DNA from: Planctomycetota bacterium
Lineage (GTDB): Bacteria > Planctomycetota > UBA1135 > GCA-002686595
Assembly: GCA_013140785.1 (NCBI GenBank)
Contig: JABFRZ010000067.1
Location: 1 to 7,246 of the forward strand
Length of the DNA stretch: 7,246 nt
Direction: 5' to 3'
Position 1 is the first letter of the stretch, and each line of letters opens with the position of its first letter. The position numbers and the translations under genes were made by a program. Positions 1-6,301 of the stretch are shown here, one piece after another. Under the pieces are notes generated by a model. The model had not been told where the DNA came from. It worked only from the letters and a program-made list of their open reading frames with translations, and made no database searches.

Positions 1-23
1 GGGTTGCTCGCGCGGGAGACACC

Positions 24-143
24 GCGGTCCACCAAGGGCTCGAGAGGTTGCAGGCGCCGTGGATCGCTCGCGAAGCGAGGCGCGAAGCGCCCTCGGCGAT
101 CCAGGGTGTCTGCAACCTCTCGAGCCCTGCGCCGCTGGACCGC
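24..143. repeat. Large branched palindrome with two GCGAAGC-tipped mini-hairpins
   Basis: Positions 35-66 pair with 97-128 across 32 positions. Nineteen bases (35-53 with 110-128) are perfect; beyond them there are two G-T wobbles (54/109, 56/107) and one mismatch (59/104). An outer 8-bp arm, 24-31 with 136-143, extends the stem across an unequal internal loop. The middle does not form a simple loop. It folds into two adjacent small hairpins: 67-71 with 75-79, and 80-83 with 87-90, each closed by the triloop GAA. The result is a stem ending in a T- or Y-shaped head. It lies 80 nt past the stop of the minus-strand TPR gene, so it could act in RNA as a terminator or 3' stabiliser, but there is no T-tract on either side. 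The symmetry, wobbles and repeated tip suggest a dispersed element or a DNA-level site. The structure is seen directly; the role is unknown. Confidence 0.85.
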
Positions 144-222
144 TCGCCGCCGCTCCCGCCCAGAGAGCGGGGCCCCGACAAGCCCGCCGACCACTTCGCG
201 AACCTCGGATCCAGAGTCAACT

Positions 223-591
223 TCATTCTGTCCGGCGGTTCGCCCCTCGCTCCTCGTCCTGCGCGGGATCGATCTCCGCCTCGATCTTCTGCTTCAGCCG
301 CTCCACGTAGCCCTGGAACTCCTCCTTCTTGTCCGACGCCGCTTCCTCCAGCGCCTGCTCTTCCTCGGCCACGGCCTCGTCGAAACGCCCGTTCGCGAAC
401 AGCGCCCAGGCCAGCGAGTCGCGGATCCCCGCGCGCTCCGCCGGCGCGAGCTCCGCCGCCAGCTCGACCGCGCGACGCGCCAGATCACCCACCACCTTCC
501 CGCTCGCGAGCCCCGGCGCCGGCTGCGGCCGCGCTTCCTCCCCCTTGCGGTGGAAGAACGACAGCGCCTTCTCCGCGCCCCTCGGCGTCAC
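223..591 (-). CDS. Small TPR-like protein (122 aa, GTG start)
   Basis: This reading frame encodes a protein-like tail quite unlike the Arg/Pro/Ala-rich shadow frames around it. Residues about 34-52 form an amphipathic helix. Residues about 55-85 look like one tetratricopeptide repeat, with SLAWALFANGRFDEAVAEEE at 59-78. A charged helix rich in Lys and Glu follows (about 88-107). TPRs normally mediate protein-protein contacts. One repeat is short for a free-standing TPR protein, and this type of ending is usually seen at the C-terminus of longer planctomycete-style proteins. The only reasonable in-frame start is GTG at 591-589, 29 nt after the aminopeptidase stop and without a convincing Shine-Dalgarno site. 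The frame stays open far upstream inside the aminopeptidase gene, so the start is uncertain. It has no signal peptide and is probably cytoplasmic. It is likely co-transcribed with the aminopeptidase. A remnant of a longer gene cannot be excluded. Confidence 0.65.
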   Translation of the reverse strand: MTPRGAEKALSFFHRKGEEARPQPAPGLASGKVVGDLARRAVELAAELAPAERAGIRDSLAWALFANGRFDEAVAEEEQALEEAASDKKEEFQGYVERLKQKIEAEIDPAQDEERGANRRTE

Positions 592-620
592 GGCGGTGCG
601 TTTGGGTTGCGCGCCGACCC

Positions 621-2447
621 TCAGCCGCTCGCGCCTACGATCCCATCCAGCGTGCCTGTCGCAACCGGGTGGTAGCGCGCGCGATTCAGGGCGTACAACG
701 CGCGCGCGCGCTCGGGACTCACCGCCACCAGCGCCGTGTAGAGCGGCCGCAGGAACTTGCGCCGCCCGACGTCGCGCAGGAACTCTTCCAGCCGTTCGTC
801 GGCCGGGGAATAGCCGTGTCGGATCGCGAGCTCGAGCCATTGGCACACGATCTCGCTGTTGCCCGAGCGCGTGAAGCCGAAGGCGCTGTCCAGCGCGGCC
901 ATCTGCTCGGCCGTGAGCCCGCCCGGCAGGCCGCGCAGGAAGCGCAGCCACTGCTGCGTGCTCCAGCCTGCGGCCGCGAGTGCGCTCGGATCCGAGCCCG
1001 TTGCATAGGCCGCGAGCTGCGCGTCCACCGCGGCTAGCTGCTGCGTGTGCGGACGCGGGGCGTCGGCCGGCAGGCCCGGCTGCGTGGTCCACGCGCTCAC
1101 GTCCAGCGCGGAGAAGGCCGCGGGCAGCTCGCGCCGGAGGTCGTCGAGGAAGACCTGCGTGGTGATGCTGTGGAAGGCGTGACGCCCGAAGTAACCGCGC
1201 AAGAAAGCATCCCAGTGCTCGCGCCCGGCCACCTGCTCGAGGCGCGTGAGGAACAGCGCGCCCTTCGTGTAGGGCACACCCGTCGAGGCTTCCTCGGGGC
1301 TGCGTCCGTCGAGCGACAGGCACAGGAGTTCCTGCCACGGCTCGAGCGTCGCGAGTTCCTTCTCGAGCTCGCCGATCTCGAGCACGCGCTCCGTGGCGGC
1401 GCGCTCGCGCCCGTAGAGCACCTCCATGATCCGATTCTCGCAGTAGGTCGTGAACCCTTCGTTGAGCCAGAAATCGCCCCAGGTCGCGTTGGTCACGAGG
1501 TTGCCCGACCACGAATGCGCCAGCTCGTGCGCCACCAGCGCCACCAGTGACTTGTCGCCCGCCAGGATGGTGGGCGTGGCGAAGGTGAGCGTGGGGTTCT
1601 CCATGCCGCCGTAGGGGAAAGAGGGCGGCAGCACGAGCACGTCGTAGCGGCCCCAGCGGTACGGGCCGAAGAGCTGCTCCGCGGCCTGGACCATCTGTTC
1701 GGTGTCGCCGAGCTCGGCGTGCGCGCGCTCGACCACGCCGGGCTCGGCCCACACACCGCAGCGCGCCGACAGCGGCCGGAAGGCGAGCTGGCCGCACGCG
1801 AGCGCGATCAAGTAGGGCGGCACGGCTTGCTCCAGGCGGAAGCACCAGGCGCCGTGCGCGTCGCGCCCCAGGCGCTCCGCGCTCATCAGCGCGGTCAGGC
1901 CTTCCGGGCAGCGGATGCGCGCGTCGTAAGTGACGCGCACGCCCGGACTGTCCTGCAGCGGGATCCACGAGCGCGTGAGGATCGATTGCCCCTGCGTGAA
2001 CAGGAACGGCTGCACTCCGCCGGCCGTCTGCGCCGGGGAGAGCCACTGCATGGCCTTGGTACCCGCGCTCGTGCGATAGCGGATGCGCACGCGCTCGTCG
2101 CCCTCGTGCAGCTGGATCGTGAGCGGCCGCCCGAGGTGCTCGACCTCGCCTCCGAGGCTCCAGCGCCGCGGGGTGTCGTTGGCACCCGTCACTTCCTCGA
2201 TCGTAAGGGCGTCGGTGTCCAGGATCAGCTCGGCTGAGCGCTCGAAACGTCGCAGCGTGAGCTCGACCGCGCCGCGCGCCTCGCGCTTCTCGAAATCGAG
2301 CGCGAGCGCGAGGGACGCGTGCGTGACGCGCACCTGGTTCGGCCGCGCGAAGCTGTGGGGGTCGGTGACGACGCGCGCAGCCGAGTCGGGCAGCGTTCGG
2401 CAGGCCAGGAAGAGCGCAAGCGCGAGCGGCAGATGGAGGAGTCGCAT
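621..2447 (-). CDS. M1 aminopeptidase, leukotriene-A4-hydrolase type, probable lipoprotein
   Basis: A 608-residue zinc aminopeptidase, close to the roughly 610 residues usual for the LTA4H/cold-active aminopeptidase branch of family M1. It removes N-terminal residues from peptides. The substrate-binding motif GGMEN is at 280-284. The zinc site is HELAH at 307-311, followed exactly 18 residues later by Glu330 in WLNEG. Tyr393 (VPYTKG) matches the transition-state Tyr383 of human LTA4H. RSWIP and QDSPGV (159-170) are hallmarks of this branch. In the C-terminal helical domain, GRRKFLRPLY (561-570) keeps the Arg and Lys that bind the peptide carboxylate (Arg563/Lys565 in human). The N-terminus is a hydrophobic signal ending in FLAC with Cys16, suggesting a lipoprotein with a slightly atypical lipobox. 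ATG 2447 is chosen because it opens this signal; no Shine-Dalgarno site is visible. Ser388 sits where human Tyr378 would be, so LTA4 epoxide hydrolysis is unlikely to be its role. It heads a minus-strand unit with the TPR gene. Confidence 0.95.
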   Translation of the reverse strand: MRLLHLPLALALFLACRTLPDSAARVVTDPHSFARPNQVRVTHASLALALDFEKREARGAVELTLRRFERSAELILDTDALTIEEVTGANDTPRRWSLGGEVEHLGRPLTIQLHEGDERVRIRYRTSAGTKAMQWLSPAQTAGGVQPFLFTQGQSILTRSWIPLQDSPGVRVTYDARIRCPEGLTALMSAERLGRDAHGAWCFRLEQAVPPYLIALACGQLAFRPLSARCGVWAEPGVVERAHAELGDTEQMVQAAEQLFGPYRWGRYDVLVLPPSFPYGGMENPTLTFATPTILAGDKSLVALVAHELAHSWSGNLVTNATWGDFWLNEGFTTYCENRIMEVLYGRERAATERVLEIGELEKELATLEPWQELLCLSLDGRSPEEASTGVPYTKGALFLTRLEQVAGREHWDAFLRGYFGRHAFHSITTQVFLDDLRRELPAAFSALDVSAWTTQPGLPADAPRPHTQQLAAVDAQLAAYATGSDPSALAAAGWSTQQWLRFLRGLPGGLTAEQMAALDSAFGFTRSGNSEIVCQWLELAIRHGYSPADERLEEFLRDVGRRKFLRPLYTALVAVSPERARALYALNRARYHPVATGTLDGIVGASG

Positions 2448-2461
2448 GGGCGGGACATGCT

Positions 2462-2491
2462 AGTTTTCGTGGGGAGTTGCGGCAGTCCCAA
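2462..2491 (-). promoter_or_regulatory. Weak candidate promoter for the aminopeptidase
   Basis: On the minus strand TTGGGA (2491-2486) and AAAACT (2467-2462) are 18 nt apart and fall in the only A/T-rich patches of the divergent intergenic region. The match to a sigma-70 consensus is poor (4/6 and 3/6). Transcription would begin only about 8 nt before ATG 2447, giving a near-leaderless mRNA, which agrees with the lack of a Shine-Dalgarno site. This is inference only. Confidence 0.2.
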
Positions 2492-2499
2492 AATCGAGA

Positions 2500-2523
2500 G
2501 CGTGAGCGCCACCACTCTCACGC
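2500..2523. promoter_or_regulatory. Dyad in the divergent intergenic region
   Basis: GCGTGAG at 2500-2506 and CTCACGC at 2517-2523 form a perfect 7-bp inverted repeat with a 10-nt gap. It lies between the divergent aminopeptidase and Cys-rich genes, where an operator would sit. The half-site spacing suits a dimeric regulator or a small hairpin. The rest of 2448-2621 shows no coding sequence and no strong promoter consensus. The sequence supports the dyad, not a function. Confidence 0.35.
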
Positions 2524-2621
2524 CGTGGATCTTGTGCTCAACGCAGGTGGCCTGTGTGCCGACAGACCGAGCCTTGGGTTCCCCTGAGGTTTCGTCATTC
2601 ACCACTTGCCTCACTGCCACC

Positions 2622-3134
2622 ATGCCGCTCGCAAAGATCCTGACACTCGCCTGTCTTTTCCTTTCCGGTCTGCCGGCTCCGGCCGCTTCCGCCCTGCCTG
2701 CCCGCGCGCTGGGGTGTAACGGCTGTGGCGGCTCGGGTGGCAGCAATTCGGCCAGCGGCGGCTCTTGCGGGGGGTTCGTCTCGATCGACGTCACAGTGAC
2801 TCCCGGCAAGTGCAGGTGGTTATTCAACCCCGATTCCTGGAGTCTCAAGTGCAACCAGTCCACCGGCTGCTCTGTGACCGTCGAGCGTTCGTGGGGTGGG
2901 CTGGGCTCCGGCACCACGCTCGACTTCTGCATCACCCTGGACGGCGAGACGCTGTGCATCGCACCCAAGCCCGTCGTGGACGCGAGCGGAGGTGGCTCCA
3001 GCACCATCGCCTCGCCGCCCATGACGTGTGGCGAGCAGCCGCGGGTCTACTCGATCGGGAATCCGGCGTGCGGCCTGTCCACCTCGGCAACGTCCACTTG
3101 CGCGCAATGTGTCGGCTCGGTGCCAGGCGGCTGA
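2622..3134 (+). CDS. Small secreted cysteine-rich protein of unknown function
   Basis: A 170-residue protein I cannot assign to a family. Residues 1-24 are a clear signal peptide: Lys5, a hydrophobic core, and a likely cut after AASA. The mature part has a Gly/Ser-rich Cys segment (GCNGCGGSGGSNS from 31, then GGSCGG) and a beta-like core from about residue 52. It contains twelve cysteines (32, 35, 49, 64, 77, 83, 103, 112, 136, 150, 160, 163), an even number that fits up to six disulfides in an exported domain. It ends with CAQC (160-163), a CxxC pair, but without thioredoxin context. The reading frame is open further upstream; ATG 2622 is chosen because the signal peptide begins there, although no Shine-Dalgarno site is evident. 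Its stop overlaps the start of the next gene (TGATG), so the two are very likely translated together. A structural, adhesive or surface role is possible but unproven. Confidence 0.8.
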   Translation: MPLAKILTLACLFLSGLPAPAASALPARALGCNGCGGSGGSNSASGGSCGGFVSIDVTVTPGKCRWLFNPDSWSLKCNQSTGCSVTVERSWGGLGSGTTLDFCITLDGETLCIAPKPVVDASGGGSSTIASPPMTCGEQPRVYSIGNPACGLSTSATSTCAQCVGSVPGG

Positions 3135-4006
3135 TGCAGCCCTCCAACCAAGCCGGTGCTGCCATGAGGCCTTCGAGAACAGGGCTCTTCTGGGCGGCTG
3201 GGCTCGGCCTAGCTCTCCTGGCGATGCTCGGACTGGGCTCGGGGCGCGCGGCTCGTGCGACGGGCCCCGTCGGCGCGTCCACTCCGCCCGCGCCCTTCCC
3301 TGCGAGCCCGGTGAGCCAGCCAGCGAGCACGCCGCAGCCGCTGCGTACCGAGATCGCCATGGCTGCGGTCGAGGCGCCCGTGCACCAGCAGACCGCGCGC
3401 GAATTCCTGCGCGGTTACTACGGCGAGCGCTGGCCCGAGATCGAGGCCAAGATCGAGGCCAGCGGAAACAGCCTCGACATTCCCTACGTGTTCACGCCGT
3501 GGGAAGAGGTGGCAGCCCAGTTCGAGGAACGGATCGGCCTCAGCCGGGGACTTCGCGAGGAGTTGGTCGCCAACAACATCGGTTGGCCCGAGGTGCTGGA
3601 CCTCGAGCATCTCGACGCGAACTTCCCCATCGAGGCTCTCGACTCGCCCCTGGGGGGCCCCGTCGAATTCGACGCGGCCGACGTGGCGGCGATCGCGACC
3701 CTGGTGGCCGAGAAGAACGTGGAGCTGGCTGCCCTGGCCGAGCATCAAGTGGCGCTGGTCGATGAGTACCTCCACCAGAGATGGCGCACAGGGGACTACA
3801 TCAAGGCGCCTTTCACGACCTTCGGTGTCAACGATCGAATGGGCTTCCACTCGCAGTCCCACGGCGGCCTCGGGTGGGCCATTTCGATCACGCTGACGAA
3901 TGAAGAGTGCCCCGACGTTCCCCGGCTGACGGAGCGGATTGCCGAGCTCAAGATGGAGCGGGAGCAACTGATCTACGGTTACCTCGCCGAGCGCTACGGC
4001 CGGTGA
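3134..4006 (+). CDS. Exported or membrane-anchored protein of unknown function, coupled to the Cys-rich gene
   Basis: A 290-residue protein with no family I recognise. A hydrophobic stretch at about 17-36 (GLFWAAGLGLALLAMLGLG) after Arg12 and Arg15 is a signal peptide or N-terminal anchor. A Pro/Ala/Ser-rich linker follows (about 42-70). The remaining 220 residues are mostly helical and acidic, with GYYGERWPEIEAKIEAS around 94-110, helices at about 179-215, and a Lys/Glu-rich C-terminal helix at 263-285. A short HSQSHGGLGW segment (239-248) could bind a ligand, but no catalytic motif is complete. ATG 3134 overlaps the upstream stop as TGATG and has AGG 6 nt before it. ATG 3164, ten codons later, would also leave an intact signal and cannot be excluded. 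A perfect 12-bp tandem duplication lies at 3438-3461 (IEAKIEA). The coupling suggests that the product acts with the Cys-rich protein outside the cytoplasm. Confidence 0.8.
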   Translation: MQPSNQAGAAMRPSRTGLFWAAGLGLALLAMLGLGSGRAARATGPVGASTPPAPFPASPVSQPASTPQPLRTEIAMAAVEAPVHQQTAREFLRGYYGERWPEIEAKIEASGNSLDIPYVFTPWEEVAAQFEERIGLSRGLREELVANNIGWPEVLDLEHLDANFPIEALDSPLGGPVEFDAADVAAIATLVAEKNVELAALAEHQVALVDEYLHQRWRTGDYIKAPFTTFGVNDRMGFHSQSHGGLGWAISITLTNEECPDVPRLTERIAELKMEREQLIYGYLAERYGR

Positions 4007-4037
4007 AAACCTGATCCACCGGCGACAGCCGCGCCGG
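4000..4037 (+). other. Two mutually exclusive small hairpins at the gene end
   Basis: CCGGTG (4000-4005, overlapping the stop codon) can pair with CACCGG (4017-4022). CCGGCG (4019-4024) can instead pair with CGCCGG (4032-4037). The two helices share 4019-4022 and so cannot coexist. A translating ribosome would cover the first arm and favour the second. No T-tract follows. The pairings are seen; any regulatory meaning is speculative. Confidence 0.3.
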
Positions 4038-4067
4038 CCCAGGCTCGAGCTGCGCCTCCATTCGACG

Positions 4068-4097
4068 CCAGGCGAGTGCATGCCTGCACTCGCCTGG
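4068..4097 (+). terminator. Perfect 13-bp hairpin, probable terminator or attenuator
   Basis: Positions 4068-4080 and 4085-4097 are exact reverse complements around the 4-nt loop TGCC, with a possible extra G-T pair at 4067/4098. The hairpin begins 61 nt after the stop of the 290-residue gene and ends 79 nt before the next start, where transcription of the first unit would be expected to end. The classical T-tract is missing, as is common in very GC-rich genomes, so a processing or attenuation signal is also possible. The rest of 4007-4176 contains no supported gene. Confidence 0.55.
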
Positions 4098-4166
4098 TAC
4101 CCTTGCCGCTCCGGGGTCGCGCGTGGACGCGCTCGGCTCCCCGGTGGGAACCCATACGGAGTCGAT

Positions 4167-4171
4167 GGAGG
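4167..4171 (+). promoter_or_regulatory. Strong ribosome binding site fixing the start at 4177
   Basis: GGAGG lies 5 nt before ATG 4177. This is the best Shine-Dalgarno match in the window. It selects ATG 4177 over the in-frame GTG 4123 and ATG 4165, and the protein then begins directly with a hydrophobic export signal. Confidence 0.75.
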
Positions 4172-4176
4172 AACGG

Positions 4177-6279
4177 ATGGCCAGCGGGTGGATCGGCGGC
4201 ATCGTCCTCGCGGTCGCGGCGGCTGCGAGTGGATTCGAGGGCGACGGGTCCGGACATGACGGGTCCGGACATGACGGGGGGCTCGAGCACGACGACGAAG
4301 CGGGCGTGCGCGGCCGGTCCGAGCTGGCGGCGCTCGTCGCACGCTGTCTGGAGCAGCAGGCCGATCCGACCGCGGACGAGCTCGAGCCCCAAGAAGGCGC
4401 TTTCGGGCTCGCGCTGAGCGCGTTCGAGGCGCGCGGCCTGCGCGTGCTCGCCACCAGCGGCCCGGAGGAGTCGCGTCGGGCCGCGCGCTCGCTCGGCGCG
4501 GCCCGCGCGCTGTTCATCGAACTCAGCGGCAGTGAGGCCAGCTATCCGCCCGGCCTGCGCACCTACTTGCTGGCCACGAGCGAGGCCAAGGATGCGTTTC
4601 TGAAGCAGCATCCCAAGCTCTCTCCGGAAACACGCGCGGCCCTGGCCAAGCTAGAAGGCTCGGGCGTACCTGGGACGGCGGACTGGGCCTTCTGGGAAGG
4701 TGACGAGGAGAAGCGCCTCGATGGCGCGCTGCGCGTCGCGTTCAACTGGCTCCTGCGCACGCCCGGCGTCACGCTCGAGCGCCACGCCTGGTTGCACGAG
4801 GGCCTGGGTTTCTACCTCACGCACGCCTTCACCCAGACCTACCTCACCTGGATGGTGCCGCTGCGGCCAGCTCGGACCCTGGGCGTGGCCGAGGAGGTGG
4901 CGCTGCACGCGCAGCTGGGCGAGCCGGGCGCCGATTGGCTGGCGCTGGCGCGCGGCCTGTTCGCGGCCGAGCGCAAGTTCGAGCTCGAGGAGCTCTTGCA
5001 CCTCGAGCCGCGCGAGCTCCGCCCGAGCGATCATCTGCGCGCGCACGCCCTGGCGGCCTACCTGATGGAGGTGCACCGGAGCGCGTTGGGCGCCGTGCTG
5101 ACCCGCGTCGGTGCGGGCGAGGACCCGCGCGCTGTGCTCGAAGAATCCCTGGGCTTTCCCTTCGCCGAGTTGCGCGCGCGCATGGACAGCTGGCTCGAGC
5201 GCCGCGAGGTGCTTGTGGCGAAGGCCGAGGGCCGGCGTTCGGACGCCGAGCTCGAGGCCCAGTGGCGTGCGCTGATTCCGGCGCAGAAGAAGGTTGCCGT
5301 CGTGGCCTTCGAGCGCGCGCTCGAGGGACTAGACACGCCGCAGCTACGCTGGCTTCGCGCGCTCGTGGCCAATGCTCCGGCCGACCCGCCGCAGGTCGGG
5401 GTTCTTCCCTTCTTCGACCCGAAGGTGCACGCGCCGGCCCAGCCCATCGCGCGCAAGCGTCTGGCCGCGACCGACGCGCGCGTGAAGCGGCTGGTGGAAG
5501 AGGTGCGCAAGGCGCCGGACGCGCGCGCGCCCGTGCTGGCCTTCGACTACGACTGGGGCCAGGCGCGCGTGGTGCGCTGCGGCGATCCGGCCGAGCCCGA
5601 GGCGGTGTTCCACAACGCCTTGCTCGGTCTGCCGCCGCGGGCCGACCTCGCGCGCGCGCTCGTGCTCGCGACCCTGGACGGTCCGGAGGGCTCCAAGGGG
5701 CGCAGGCTGCAGGCCGCCTTCTCACACGCCTACACCGATCGCGGCGGCAGCGTCTACCCGCTCTCGCTGTTCGAGATGTGGTCCACGGGCGAGACGATCG
5801 AGATGCCCGACGTCGATACGCTCGGCATCGTGCATGACGTGCTCGACCAGTGGAACCGCTGGGTTGCGCCGGTGGACGGCGCGCAGCACGACGCGCTGTA
5901 CGAGGTCATCGGCGAGCTGTTCCTCGCCTGCCGGCGCTGGCGCGAGCTGCGCATGGCGCTGGCGGATCTGCTCCTCGCGCCGAGCATGACGCCTCGTCCG
6001 GGGTACGAGACTCAGGTGCTCAACCTGCAGGCGCTGTGGGCCGAGCACGCTTCGAATCCCAGCGAGCTGGCCAAGGTCCTGCCGGACAGCGCGGGCTTCG
6101 AGGCCTTCCTGACGGAGCTGGTCGCGCGCTGCCAGCGCGACTTCAAGTACTACGGCCAGGGCCGACGCCGCGCCGCGCTCCTGCGCCAGGACGGTGTGGC
6201 GCTGCGCATCGCGCTCGGAGTGGCGCTGGACGAAGCCGCGGTTTGGCGCGCCGAGGAGCCGCCCGCGACCGAGCGTTGA
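4177..6279 (+). CDS. Large exported DUF1570-like protein with a degenerate peptidase motif
   Basis: A 700-residue protein. Residues 1-20 are hydrophobic and Ala-rich, an export signal with little positive charge. A His/Asp/Gly segment at 23-41 includes a tandem DGSGH repeat and might bind metal. Residues about 80-215 follow the plan of DUF1570-type gluzincin-like proteins: a FEARGLRVLATSG strand, a helix, a GLRTYLLATSEAKDAFL segment, then WLHEGLGFYL (205-214), which resembles the zinc-binding WLxEGxxxY motif. In an active enzyme HExxH should sit 18 residues before Glu208. Here that position reads LRVAF (185-189), so both His and the catalytic Glu are missing. ELRARMDSWLERRE (331-344) resembles the usual end of such a domain. 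The last 350 residues are unassigned. It is probably a non-catalytic secreted or periplasmic protein, co-transcribed with the NAD(P)-binding gene 22 nt downstream. The family assignment is by motif memory and moderate; that this is a real gene is nearly certain. Confidence 0.85.
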   Translation: MASGWIGGIVLAVAAAASGFEGDGSGHDGSGHDGGLEHDDEAGVRGRSELAALVARCLEQQADPTADELEPQEGAFGLALSAFEARGLRVLATSGPEESRRAARSLGAARALFIELSGSEASYPPGLRTYLLATSEAKDAFLKQHPKLSPETRAALAKLEGSGVPGTADWAFWEGDEEKRLDGALRVAFNWLLRTPGVTLERHAWLHEGLGFYLTHAFTQTYLTWMVPLRPARTLGVAEEVALHAQLGEPGADWLALARGLFAAERKFELEELLHLEPRELRPSDHLRAHALAAYLMEVHRSALGAVLTRVGAGEDPRAVLEESLGFPFAELRARMDSWLERREVLVAKAEGRRSDAELEAQWRALIPAQKKVAVVAFERALEGLDTPQLRWLRALVANAPADPPQVGVLPFFDPKVHAPAQPIARKRLAATDARVKRLVEEVRKAPDARAPVLAFDYDWGQARVVRCGDPAEPEAVFHNALLGLPPRADLARALVLATLDGPEGSKGRRLQAAFSHAYTDRGGSVYPLSLFEMWSTGETIEMPDVDTLGIVHDVLDQWNRWVAPVDGAQHDALYEVIGELFLACRRWRELRMALADLLLAPSMTPRPGYETQVLNLQALWAEHASNPSELAKVLPDSAGFEAFLTELVARCQRDFKYYGQGRRRAALLRQDGVALRIALGVALDEAAVWRAEEPPATER
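4243..4272 (+). repeat. 15-bp tandem repeat, two copies
   Basis: GACGGGTCCGGACAT occurs at 4243-4257 and again, identically, at 4258-4272, followed by a partial third GACGGG. It is in frame and encodes DGSGH twice. Identical DNA, not just identical protein, points to recent duplication by slippage just after the signal peptide. Confidence 0.9.
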
Positions 6280-6301
6280 GCGCCAGGTGGCTCGACTCTT
6301 G

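Noticed and set aside
1..34. tRNA-like 3' end (sequence ending in CCACCA at 29-34)
   Set aside because: No T-loop GTTCRA motif and no acceptor pairing can be seen; the CCACCA looks accidental, and most of 24-34 belongs to the palindrome's outer arm and internal loop.
699..711. Alternating CG run, possible Z-DNA former
   Set aside because: It is inside coding sequence for an Arg/Ala-rich helix and such runs are common in this base composition.
4..1037. Long plus-strand open frames across the left end and antisense to the aminopeptidase
   Set aside because: They are Arg/Pro/Ala-rich translations typical of shadow frames in GC-rich DNA, antisense to clear genes or running through the palindrome.
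624..2046. Upstream extension of the TPR reading frame through the aminopeptidase gene
   Set aside because: The translation there is low-complexity shadow sequence in a different frame from the well-conserved aminopeptidase.
2319..2621. N-terminal extension of the Cys-rich protein from an upstream ATG
   Set aside because: It would overlap the divergent aminopeptidase start and bury the signal peptide that begins at 2622.
4123..4176. GTG 4123 or ATG 4165 as start of the 700-residue protein
   Set aside because: GGAGG placed 5 nt before ATG 4177 and the export signal beginning there favour the later start.
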